A stretch of DNA of 64,000 nt from Sphingomonas crusticola (GTDB lineage: Bacteria > Pseudomonadota > Alphaproteobacteria > Sphingomonadales > Sphingomonadaceae), in NCBI RefSeq assembly GCF_003391115.1, contig NZ_QTJP01000001.1, positions 3,060,501-3,124,500 on the forward strand, written 5' to 3'. The position numbers were made by a program, and so were the translations under genes. Shown one piece after another: positions 36,501-43,238 of this stretch. The notes under the pieces are model-generated. The model did not search any database. It was not told where the DNA came from and saw nothing but the letters and a program-made list of their open reading frames with translations. Numbering within the stretch: the stretch's first letter is position 1; each line of letters begins with the position of its first letter.

Positions 36501-36779
36501 GCCGTCGTCGCTGACGACTTTCAGCGGCGTGCCCGCGATCAGCAGGCGCAGCGCTTCGCGCGTATCCATCGATCCCTTGATCAAATGCGTGCTCACGCCT
36601 GACAGATCGCGCGCCGAGGCGACGACTTGGATCTGGCCCTGCCGCGCGAATTCAGGAATCGCTTTCACCGCGTCCTGCGCGGGGATGTTGAACGAACGCA
36701 CTTGCGCGGATGCGGGCGTGACGAGCGCGGCCACGACGGCAATGGCGGAGCTGGACAGGATAATATGACGGCAGGACAT
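33567..36779 (-). CDS. TonB-dependent receptor with N-terminal STN signalling domain
   Basis: A 1070-residue receptor. Signal peptide ends near TPASAQ. The STN domain (FNIPAQDAVKAIPEFARQGQ to GTPLKVVSDDGTVVTL) couples ligand binding to FecR. A carboxypeptidase-regulatory-like domain (GTIRGQVVNSVTGQYLRNAEV) follows, then plug (GDVGEFLKNMPGISLDYVEVD) and a barrel ending in MWNVALKATF. ATG at 36779 follows GAGGGG. The STN domain and the divergent sigma/FecR genes indicate cell-surface signalling. The ligand may be a phosphorylated compound, judged from phoD and the Pho-box-like site; iron cannot be excluded. Confidence 0.93.
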   Translation of the reverse strand: MSCRHIILSSSAIAVVAALVTPASAQVRSFNIPAQDAVKAIPEFARQGQIQVVASARDLSGVSTHLIKGSMDTREALRLLIAGTPLKVVSDDGTVVTLRSERASVGGDRARTGGTGTIRGQVVNSVTGQYLRNAEVRLDGSTSITYTDESGRFSITDVPAGSAVIVVRYTGLEDVRTTADVVAGQAATIEADMKPLAFGAEGDDHQEVTVVGARGGQAAALMKRRSALNAVTAVDADNFGALTMGDVGEFLKNMPGISLDYVEVDTNAVRIGGLDPKYSIFTLDGARMATATSNNNAGRQNSFEQMSITGISRIELNNTLTAGMDADAPGGSVNLVSKYAFERKRSLLQLQVGGIGTSDSHFGKIYAPDDKKHSTVFPSAQASFADVFLDGRLGVALSASYNANYVEQDRVQTDWSYLTNGTVIPYRVMWRPGPKFTHREAVNAAIDYKFSNNLALSLRGSYSFYDVEYFNQYTYLTFGTTTKSYATPDSTPTHIVVNASGTNTNVNTQYSHRYAGTPAAILLPKLEYQDDRWNVVLRGSYSSSEYNFRDGSKGFFQRDDTNDSGIGFTLDRDASTSPAYMLTQTAGPNWSDPANWKTVSNSVRTAESNAVDHQYSGNLDIRRKFEVGALRLTALAGGQIRTNNWHTNEGSYDLFNYVGPQAGSIIPANQNYQFKIIGFDAGNINAQHWRSDSNYATWTLYQQHPEYFVADTVGNLQRDYLNDKQVKERVTAGYGELQGQLGKLKLDLGLRYEATHEGALIAQARPASEVLAAGYKAGTVDYVKYQYHNGEQLWKTGNYDDWFLSGGVKYDFNRHLVAQFAFSQSVLRPDYGNLGGAISVNDSTQIVTVPNPLLKPEHSTKYYASLQYYLEPAGIIGVSVYRLDVKDMQVTGITIDPADAGYNQSDYSGYTFVSTINQPGVSKTNGLTVEYDQQLVFLPGILKGFGLRGSATLVDPDGVRVSLPKYSANWGVRYARGPIDFQLTGNFQSKYRTSALSNTPTTANNGILYHTDRTLWNISATYKASKNLSFQIAGRNIFNAPDIIYSNVRARVQQYSIYGSMWNVALKATF

Positions 36780-36861
36780 CTTTGACCCCTCTTCGAGCGG
36801 CGATCGCCGCTCCCCGAGGCTTGAGATGTTTCAGCCGCCCGCTTCCGCCATTCCGGATCGC

Positions 36862-38070
36862 TTATTTTTGATCGGGTGACCGCGCAGTGGTGGCTCGCGG
36901 CATCGCCTCCGACTGCACCGGCACGAATGGCCGTTGCGCGTCGCCGGTCCAGCGCGCGAGCGTCAGGTCGGCCGATTGGTGCCCCTTCGCACCGGAATTC
37001 ACCGACAGATAGAATAGCCCGCGTCCGACCGGCTGGAAGCCGACATCGCCTTTCTGGTTCCAGCCGCGAATTCCGGTCGCTGGATCTGACAGGCCATCCT
37101 CCGCCAGGCGCAGCAGCATGCCAGTTTCCCAGCCTTTGCCGGTGGCCGCGCGCACGCCGATCAGATCTCCGCGGTGCGGTTGCTCCGATGCATCGACCGC
37201 GAACAACAGATAGTTGGGAAAGGCCGGTTTCTTGCCCTGATATACGCCCATGAACCAACGCCGCAGCGTGTCGTCATACGAGAGATTCTGGACGCCGTAG
37301 CTCGTATTCCCGGTCCGCACGAAATATTTGCCATGCGCCCGCAGCGGGCCGTCCCGATGCGGCGTGTCTTCGTTCAGAGGTCGCGCGAAACGTGCCCAAT
37401 CGCTGATGTCATATTGCAGCAGGACCTGATGATCATTGTCGCTGCGCCCCGTATTTCCGTAAATGCCGTAGGCCACCGTCAGGTAGCGCATGCCGTCGAT
37501 TTTTCCGAAGGCAGGCCCGAACGCGACACCGTCAATGCCCGAGCAGCCATAGCGATGATCCAGCGAACGGGTCGCGTCTCCGCGGAATTTCCCGTCATCC
37601 TCGTCGATCTTTCCGTCGCCATCCAGGTCAGCCGAATAATCTTTGACGACTTCGCGCAGATATACGGTGCGGAACAGGTCTGACTGGCTTTCTTCGGTAC
37701 CGACATGGTCGAGCCGGCCGACATCGATCACCGCGATATAAAAAGCGCGGTGCGCTTTATATTCTAGCGAGCCGTAGAGCTTGCCGTCTTGCGGGTTGAA
37801 GTCGAGATCGCCGAGATGGCCGCTCCAGCCGACCAACGTCCCGATCAGCTTCCCGCTGAAATCATATTTGGTGAGCAGGTTGGTGAAGGAATAATAGATA
37901 TAGCCGCCCTTCAGATCGACGGCGATCCCCTGCACGTGGCCCGACGCCCAGGTGCCCCCATTCTGCGCCAGCGGCAGGCTGGGAAGCGGCTCTGCCGAAG
38001 CCGCCCCGCTTGCAAGGAGCAGCACGAGGGCGATGCCGCCCGAGCGCGAGAGCCGTTTCATGACAGGCAT
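36862..38070 (-). CDS. Exported protein of unknown function with EF-hand-like calcium loop
   Basis: About 402 residues with a signal peptide (LSRSGGIALVLLLASGAASAEP). Repeated short beta segments (GIAVDLKGGYIYYSF, LGDLDFNPQDGKLYGSL, GVAFGPAFGKIDGMRYLTVAYG) suggest a beta-propeller. DLDGDGKIDEDDGKF near residue 150 is a complete EF-hand-like Ca loop. I recognise no enzyme family. ATG at 38070 is preferred (AAGG six bases upstream); 38076 and 38061 are alternatives. First gene of the TBDR-phoD operon, just downstream of a Pho-box-like repeat; a Ca-dependent phosphate-ester hydrolase or binding protein is possible but unproven. Confidence 0.82.
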   Translation of the reverse strand: MPVMKRLSRSGGIALVLLLASGAASAEPLPSLPLAQNGGTWASGHVQGIAVDLKGGYIYYSFTNLLTKYDFSGKLIGTLVGWSGHLGDLDFNPQDGKLYGSLEYKAHRAFYIAVIDVGRLDHVGTEESQSDLFRTVYLREVVKDYSADLDGDGKIDEDDGKFRGDATRSLDHRYGCSGIDGVAFGPAFGKIDGMRYLTVAYGIYGNTGRSDNDHQVLLQYDISDWARFARPLNEDTPHRDGPLRAHGKYFVRTGNTSYGVQNLSYDDTLRRWFMGVYQGKKPAFPNYLLFAVDASEQPHRGDLIGVRAATGKGWETGMLLRLAEDGLSDPATGIRGWNQKGDVGFQPVGRGLFYLSVNSGAKGHQSADLTLARWTGDAQRPFVPVQSEAMPRATTARSPDQK

Positions 38071-38109
38071 CTGCATCCTTACCGTCCGCGTGCGAAAAAA
38101 GCGGCCGCT

Positions 38110-38139
38110 AGTCAGGACAGATGACGGACGTATGACGCT
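38110..38139 (-). promoter_or_regulatory. Pho-box-like tandem repeat upstream of the receptor/phoD operon
   Basis: On the minus strand the sequence CGTCATACGTCCGTCATCTG contains CGTCAT twice with an exact 11-base period (plus-strand ATGACG at 38121-38126 and 38132-38137). PhoB boxes are tandem CTGTCAT-like units with 11-bp period. The site is about 50-65 bases upstream of the first gene of the operon, a usual distance for PhoB activation. A further partial unit (CTGAC) follows at 38110-38115. Confidence 0.55.
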
Positions 38140-38279
38140 GCGTGCCGACCGCGCGCTGCGCATGCGTCAGACTGTCACATTCCGCCCTTAGCTTGCCGAC
38201 TGAAACGCAGCGGCGCTGCCTTGCCTCGGCGCAGGGGAAGGTGCCGCTGCGAACCACGCTTATCTTCCGCGGGCCCAGC

Positions 38280-38882
38280 ATGCATGTTTTTGATCGCGAA
38301 CGTACGCATTGGTTTTTGCGGAACATCCTGCCCCACGAGCCACGCCTGCGCACGTGGCTGTCGCGCATGACCAATACCGGGATCGATCCGGACGACGTGA
38401 TCCAGGAAGCCTATTCGATCTTCGCCGGTATGGAATCGGTCCACGCCATTCGCGCGCCACGCGCTTATCTGTTTCAGGTGGCGCGTTCGATCGTGACGCA
38501 GCATGTGCGGCGCGCGCGCATCGTCTCGATCCATGCGGTCGATGACATCGCGAAGCTCGACCATGCAGACGATGGCGCCTCACCCGAGCAGCTGGCGATT
38601 GACCGCGACGAGCTCAGGATATTGGCCCGCGCCATCGCGGCGATGCCCGCCAGGACGCGCGAAGCCTTCGTGTTGCGGCGGGTGAAAGGCCTGTCGCAGC
38701 GCGAAATCGCATCGCGGATGCAAATTTCGGAGAATACCGTCGAAAAGCAGATCTCCAGCGGTCTTCGTTTTCTGGTTGCATGGTTTAGGGATGGCGGAAC
38801 AGAACAGCCCCGAACCTCTATAGGGTTGGACGTGGAGATCGCCGCTTTAGATGTCGAGACGCGAAGCCAGTGGCGGCATTGA
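38280..38882 (+). CDS. ECF RNA polymerase sigma factor, FecI-type
   Basis: A 200-residue sigma-70 family protein. Region 2: DPDDVIQEAYSIFAG with RAPRAYLFQVARSIVTQHVRR. Region 4: AMPARTREAFVLRRVKGLSQREIASRM and SENTVEKQISSGLRFL. ATG at 38280 begins the conserved part. It overlaps the FecR start by 32 bases, so both are coupled. It would be released by FecR when the STN receptor is loaded and then transcribe the divergent operon. Its N-terminal extension upstream is not protein-like. Confidence 0.92.
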   Translation: MHVFDRERTHWFLRNILPHEPRLRTWLSRMTNTGIDPDDVIQEAYSIFAGMESVHAIRAPRAYLFQVARSIVTQHVRRARIVSIHAVDDIAKLDHADDGASPEQLAIDRDELRILARAIAAMPARTREAFVLRRVKGLSQREIASRMQISENTVEKQISSGLRFLVAWFRDGGTEQPRTSIGLDVEIAALDVETRSQWRH

Positions 38883-39858
38883 CGAAGCGGCGTCCGCATG
38901 GGCGGCGCGGCTTGATCGTGCGCCTCTGACGGCGGAAGAGAATGATCGGCTGCAGGCGTGGCTCGCTGGCGATCGCAGATGTGCCGGAGCATTGATGCGC
39001 GCGCAGGCTTATGCCCTCATGAGCGAATCGGCCCGGGCACTGGGACCGGATTTCGATCCGGATCACTTCGCCGAACCCGCATCAGATGCGGTCACAAGAC
39101 CATCTCGGCGACGGATGCTCACGTGGGCCGGCGCCGGCGCGGTAGGCGCCTCCTTGGTCGCCTGGAGTGTCAGCATGTCGGCCGCGAACGCCGCCATCAG
39201 CACCGCACGGGGCGAGCTTCGTCTCATTCCCCTGAAGGACGGCTCGACGGTGATGCTGAACACCGAAAGCAGCATCACGATCGGTGACGACCCGCGCCAG
39301 CGCCATGTTACATTGCTGGATGGCGAGGCTTACTTCACCGTCGCCCAGGACCGGCAACGCTCCTTCCTGGTTGAGGTCGATGGCCGTCGCCTGCATGCGG
39401 CGCGCGCGGGCTTCCGAGTCCGCAAACTTCCCAACGCGCCCATCGAAATCCTCGTTCACGATGGCTCGGTCGCGCTCGATCCCGCGCGCTGGCGCGATCC
39501 GGCGCCGATTTTTCTCACCGCCAATATGCAAATGGTGCTTGCGCCAACCAGCCTGCTTCGAGCGACGCCGCTGGAGCAGCCCGTCCCGGTCTCACCCGAC
39601 GCCGTAACGCGTGAGCTCGCCTGGCGGGAAGGCAAGATTGCCTTTGAAGGGGACACGCTCGAGCAGGCCGCGAGCAGCTTTGCCCGTTACAGCGATACGC
39701 GCATTCTGATCCACGATCCCGATTTGGCGCTCGAACCGATATCGGGTCTGTTCGCGGCAAACGATCCGCTCGGATTCAGCCGTGCGGCCGCGCGGATTTT
39801 CGACGCGCGAATAACACGGCAAGGTGGCGTAATCACACTGTCCCGCAACAGGACTTGA
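38851..39858 (+). CDS. FecR-family anti-sigma/sigma regulator
   Basis: A 335-residue protein. N-terminal cytoplasmic segment EAASAWAARLDRAPLTAEENDRLQAWLAGD is the DUF4880 anti-sigma part. One membrane helix follows RPSRRRM (about residues 88-110). Periplasmic FecR domain: GELRLIPLKDGSTVMLNTES, RHVTLLDGEAYFTVAQD, REGKIAFEGDTLEQAASSFARYSD. Complete and intact. It transmits the receptor signal to the sigma factor encoded just upstream. ATG at 38851 lies inside the sigma gene. Confidence 0.93.
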   Translation: MSRREASGGIDEAASAWAARLDRAPLTAEENDRLQAWLAGDRRCAGALMRAQAYALMSESARALGPDFDPDHFAEPASDAVTRPSRRRMLTWAGAGAVGASLVAWSVSMSAANAAISTARGELRLIPLKDGSTVMLNTESSITIGDDPRQRHVTLLDGEAYFTVAQDRQRSFLVEVDGRRLHAARAGFRVRKLPNAPIEILVHDGSVALDPARWRDPAPIFLTANMQMVLAPTSLLRATPLEQPVPVSPDAVTRELAWREGKIAFEGDTLEQAASSFARYSDTRILIHDPDLALEPISGLFAANDPLGFSRAAARIFDARITRQGGVITLSRNRT

Positions 39859-40416
39859 AAACAGTGCTGGCAAAGACTGGCTGATCTCGGTCTCAGCGCG
39901 ACGACCGCGACCCTCGATGACCCGCCCGGCTGGCTGTTCCCGACGGCGGCGGCAGCCCGGGCGCCGCAATTATCGGTCCGAATGATGTGGACAAAACAGG
40001 AACAAACTTGTACGATTGCCGGAAGCGGCGCGAGGCTTGCGCCGGTCGTTGTCGGATCCGTAGACGCTCTTGGAAATGCTAAGTTTACCACAACGGTTCG
40101 AATATGCGCCTTTTCCTGCCGAACGAACCATATCGGTAAAATCATCTAGTTCGAATCTGATGTTTTTTTTGATTTCGTGTGGGGCGCGCTTGGGCGGGAC
40201 CTTCAATCTGCGGGGGAAGCGGCCGACTCGGGACGCGTCGGAACAGGCAATCGAAGCCGATATCGGCACCAAGCGGCCGGCCGCGGGCTGCCTTTGCCGC
40301 GGCGCCGCGTGTTCCGGAATTCCGAGAGCGGGGTCGCAATCCGCACACCGGCAAAGTGCATATTGGCGAAGCTTTCGGCTATCGCCTTCGGCCTGTGGTC
40401 AACTAAGAGTGCCCGC
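39859..40416. other. 558-bp non-coding interval between fecR and folE
   Basis: Less GC-rich than the flanks, especially 39990-40190, with an eight-T run at 40163-40170. Frames on both strands look like shadows: no ribosome site, no recognisable protein until 40356. The last 50 bp encode a ComM-like tail (separate entry). Presumably holds the folE promoter and the fecR terminator region; no convincing hairpin is seen. Confidence 0.5.
40356..40406 (+). pseudogene. Fragment resembling the C-terminus of ComM
   Basis: The frame ends VHIGEAFGYRLRPVVN-stop. It matches the ComM tail at 31851-31898 (VHIAEALSYRLRPVVN) in 13 of 16 residues. Most DNA differences are silent, so the match was kept at protein level rather than by recent copying. 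Upstream residues (RERGRNPHTGKV) do not match ComM and look more like the HU/IHF GRNPxTG motif. No AAA+ core or good start is present. Either a decayed paralogue end or the end of a small unrecognised gene in frame from about 40179. Confidence 0.35.
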
Positions 40417-41019
40417 ATGACCGGTACGACCGAACCCGAAGACGATATGTCCAAGCTGCCCGTGCCGACGGAGGTGGCGGACGCTATCAGGACCTTGCTG
40501 CGCTGGGCGGGTGACGATCCCCGCCGCGAAGGTTTGCTGGACACGCCGAAGCGGGTGGCACGCGCGTGGAAGGAATATTGCGTCGGCTATTTGGAGGATC
40601 CGTCCCATCATCTCACCCGTACGTTCGACGAAGTCGGCGGCTATGACGAGATCGTGCTGCTCAAGGACATACCGTTCCAGTCGCATTGCGAGCATCATAT
40701 GGCGCCGATCATCGGCAAGGCGGCTATCGCCTACCTGCCCAATCATCGCGTCGTCGGCATCTCGAAGCTGGCGCGCGTGCTCCACGGCTTTGCCCGCCGG
40801 CTGCAGGTGCAGGAACGGCTGACCGCACAGGTTGCCGACTGTATCTGGGAGCATCTCCAGCCGCAGGGGGTGGCGGTGGTGGTCGAGGCATCGCATGGCT
40901 GCATGACCGGGCGCGGCGTGCGCACGCACGGCGTATCGATGACGACCAGCCGCATGATGGGCGTGTTCCGCGATGACGAACGCAGCCGCCGCGAGGTGCT
41001 GGCGCTGATGGGCTATTGA
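40417..41019 (+). CDS. folE: GTP cyclohydrolase I FolE
   Basis: A 200-residue enzyme making 7,8-dihydroneopterin triphosphate from GTP, the first step of folate synthesis. LLDTPKRVARAWKEY, the zinc/catalytic site FQSHCEHHMAPIIGKAAIAY, LPNHRVVGISKLARVL and SHGCMTGRGVRTHG are all intact. ATG at 40417; ATG at 40447 is possible. The stop overlaps the next start (TGATG). Confidence 0.95.
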   Translation: MTGTTEPEDDMSKLPVPTEVADAIRTLLRWAGDDPRREGLLDTPKRVARAWKEYCVGYLEDPSHHLTRTFDEVGGYDEIVLLKDIPFQSHCEHHMAPIIGKAAIAYLPNHRVVGISKLARVLHGFARRLQVQERLTAQVADCIWEHLQPQGVAVVVEASHGCMTGRGVRTHGVSMTTSRMMGVFRDDERSRREVLALMGY

Positions 41020-42062
41020 TGATGGCGTGGCGGCTGATCGCGCTGGTTGCTGCCGCTTTGGCGAGCGCCAATGCGTGGGCGGACATGCGCAAACTCGAAG
41101 TGCCGGTCACGGCGGGGTGGCAGCATGCCCGGACCGGACTGATCCTCATGCCGCAGGTCGCCGGCATGTCGCGGATCGAGATTGGCGACTTTGGCACGGA
41201 AGAGGCCGATGTGGCCGCGAGCTACGGCAATGCCGAACACACGATCGGTACGATTTATCTGTTCCATCCCGGCCTCGATAGCGTGCCCGTCTGGTTCGAC
41301 CGGTCGCAAACGGCGATCCTGACCAATAAACGCTATGGTTCGCCGGTTGGCGCGGCCGAGCCCCGCCCATTCGCGATCCGGTCGGGTGGTGCGAACGATT
41401 CCCTCCGCATCACCTATGCCCTGCAGGGAGGCAACCTCACGGCCACGGCGCTGGCCCTTGTGCCGGTCGGCGAGTGGCTGGTCGCCGTGCGGCTGTCCTC
41501 CGGCAGCATGTCGGCCGAGACGCTCGATCAAACGATGTCGGGCGTGCTGCGCGATATCCGCTGGCCCGCGAAGCAACCTGCTGGCCCGGCGGCAGTGCCG
41601 GTTGCGGTGTGCGGCACGCCGCTGCGCTTCAGCAAGGCCAGGATGGTCAAGCCTGATATGGCCCAGGCGCTGATCAACGCGATGCTTCCGACCGTCGCCA
41701 GCGACACGGCGAAAAAGGAGAAGGCGGCACCGCCGATCTTCTGCCGGGATCGGGCCGAGACGAAGGTCCCATGGGCCGTCTATCGTCCCGATGGAGCGAC
41801 GGATCGCTATTTTGTGGCGCTCAACGATGCCGGCCGCGCAATCAGTGTTGCTCCCGCACTGGTTATTGAGGGTCCGCCATCCTATTCAGTGACCATGTTC
41901 GATCTGACGATGGTGAAGACCTATCCCAACGTGACGGCAATGCTCGATCCCGAGCAGGCGGTGGCGATCGTAGGCAGCGTCGCGCCATTGAGTTCGACCT
42001 CCACCTCTGGCGGCAAAACCGACATGACGATCAATTCCGACGCTTTTTCGAAGAAGCCCTGA
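41019..42062 (+). CDS. Exported hypothetical protein
   Basis: A 347-residue protein with signal peptide MAWRLIALVAAALASANAWAD. The mature part has two Cys (VAVCGTPL and IFCRDR) that may form a disulfide and no repeats or catalytic motifs I can name. Start is ATG at 41019, overlapping the folE stop; the next codon is also ATG. Coupled to folE, but a folate role is not implied. Probably periplasmic. Confidence 0.78.
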   Translation: MMAWRLIALVAAALASANAWADMRKLEVPVTAGWQHARTGLILMPQVAGMSRIEIGDFGTEEADVAASYGNAEHTIGTIYLFHPGLDSVPVWFDRSQTAILTNKRYGSPVGAAEPRPFAIRSGGANDSLRITYALQGGNLTATALALVPVGEWLVAVRLSSGSMSAETLDQTMSGVLRDIRWPAKQPAGPAAVPVAVCGTPLRFSKARMVKPDMAQALINAMLPTVASDTAKKEKAAPPIFCRDRAETKVPWAVYRPDGATDRYFVALNDAGRAISVAPALVIEGPPSYSVTMFDLTMVKTYPNVTAMLDPEQAVAIVGSVAPLSSTSTSGGKTDMTINSDAFSKKP

Positions 42063-42146
42063 AAGGCGCGCCTCCCGGTCGCGCCGCAACACGCATCGGC
42101 CATATCAGATTAAGATCGCGTCCGACGCGATATGCTAGGTAGCTCA

Positions 42147-43238
42147 ATGAACTGGAAATTCTGGCAGGGCCGCAAGCAGGCGGGGCATGCGCCGGAGATC
42201 GCCCCTCCGATCGCGCTCACCCACGAAGATTATGAAAAACTCCGGCTGATCGTGGAAATGGTCAATCCGCAGTCGCAACCCAACCTCAACCATCTGGGCG
42301 AGGTCGTGCGCAACATCCGCATCCTCAGCCTGAACGTGAAGAGCCTTGGCTATGAACTGGCACGGCAGTTGGGCGAAGCGCTGCCACCGCCAGGCGAGAC
42401 GGCTGCGCGCCACGTCGGCCTGAAGACGAGCCTGTCGACGCAGGCGGACATCGAAAGTGACTGGGCGGCCCATTGGTGCGCCCAACTGAAGATTCCCGTC
42501 GTGTTCCACCGCAAGCTGTGGGAGCTGGCCTATATTCTCCAGGCATTCCACGAGAATGGCTTCCTGCGCGCGGGGATGCGCGGCCTGGGGTTCGGATCGG
42601 GATCGGAGCCGATATCAAGCTATCTTGCTTCCATCGGCGTGGCCTCGACCGTCACCGATCTGCCGATCGAGGAAGCGGAAGGACGGGGCTGGATCGAAAC
42701 CAACCAGCACGCATCCGGGCTGGACAATGCATTTCATCCGCAGCTGGTGGCCCGTGCCGACTTCGATCGGCTGGTGGATTTCCGCGCCGTCGACATGACC
42801 GCGATCCCCGATGACCTCACCGGCTATGATTTTTGCTGGTCGGTTTGCGCGCTGGAGCATCTCGGCACGATCGCCAAGGGGCTGGAATTCATCGAGCGGT
42901 CGCTTGATACGATCAAGCCCGGTGGCATCGCAGTCCACACCACCGAGTTCAACATCGAGAATGACGGGCCAACGATCGATAATTGGCCGTCGGTACTGTT
43001 TCAGCAACGCCATATGGAAGAGCTTGCCGCTCGTCTTCGCGCTAACGGGCACCAGGTCGCGGAATTCGATTTCGACCCCGGCAGCAAGGTGCTTGATCGC
43101 TTCATCGACTTACCGCCGTGGGGCTATGACACAGGCAGCCAACTCGCTTCCTGGCTGGCCGAGCCACTTCACCTCAAGGTCGGTGTCGACGGCTTCATCT
43201 CTACCTGCATGGGCATCGTCGTGACCAAGGCGGCCTAA
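42147..43238 (+). CDS. SAM-dependent methyltransferase-like protein
   Basis: A 363-residue protein. The C-terminal half has a class I Rossmann pattern: GLGFGSGSEPISSYLASIG (motif I), YDFCWSVCALEHLGTIAKGL (motif IV), then DTIKPGGIAVHTTEFNIEND (motif V/VI). The N-terminal 130 residues are helical (VRNIRILSLNVKSLGYELARQ). ATG at 42147 follows TAGGTAGC. Its stop overlaps by 4 bases the end of the opposite-strand gene, which shares the same fold. Acceptor unknown; a glycan or lipid is possible. Confidence 0.8.
   Translation: MNWKFWQGRKQAGHAPEIAPPIALTHEDYEKLRLIVEMVNPQSQPNLNHLGEVVRNIRILSLNVKSLGYELARQLGEALPPPGETAARHVGLKTSLSTQADIESDWAAHWCAQLKIPVVFHRKLWELAYILQAFHENGFLRAGMRGLGFGSGSEPISSYLASIGVASTVTDLPIEEAEGRGWIETNQHASGLDNAFHPQLVARADFDRLVDFRAVDMTAIPDDLTGYDFCWSVCALEHLGTIAKGLEFIERSLDTIKPGGIAVHTTEFNIENDGPTIDNWPSVLFQQRHMEELAARLRANGHQVAEFDFDPGSKVLDRFIDLPPWGYDTGSQLASWLAEPLHLKVGVDGFISTCMGIVVTKAA

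Noticed and set aside
39990-40010. LexA-type box (GAAC near GTAC)
   Set aside because: The two halves do not fit the alphaproteobacterial GAAC-N7-GAAC pattern.
40177-40416. 80-residue N-terminal extension of FolE
   Set aside because: Low-complexity and unlike any FolE; the conserved enzyme begins after 40417.
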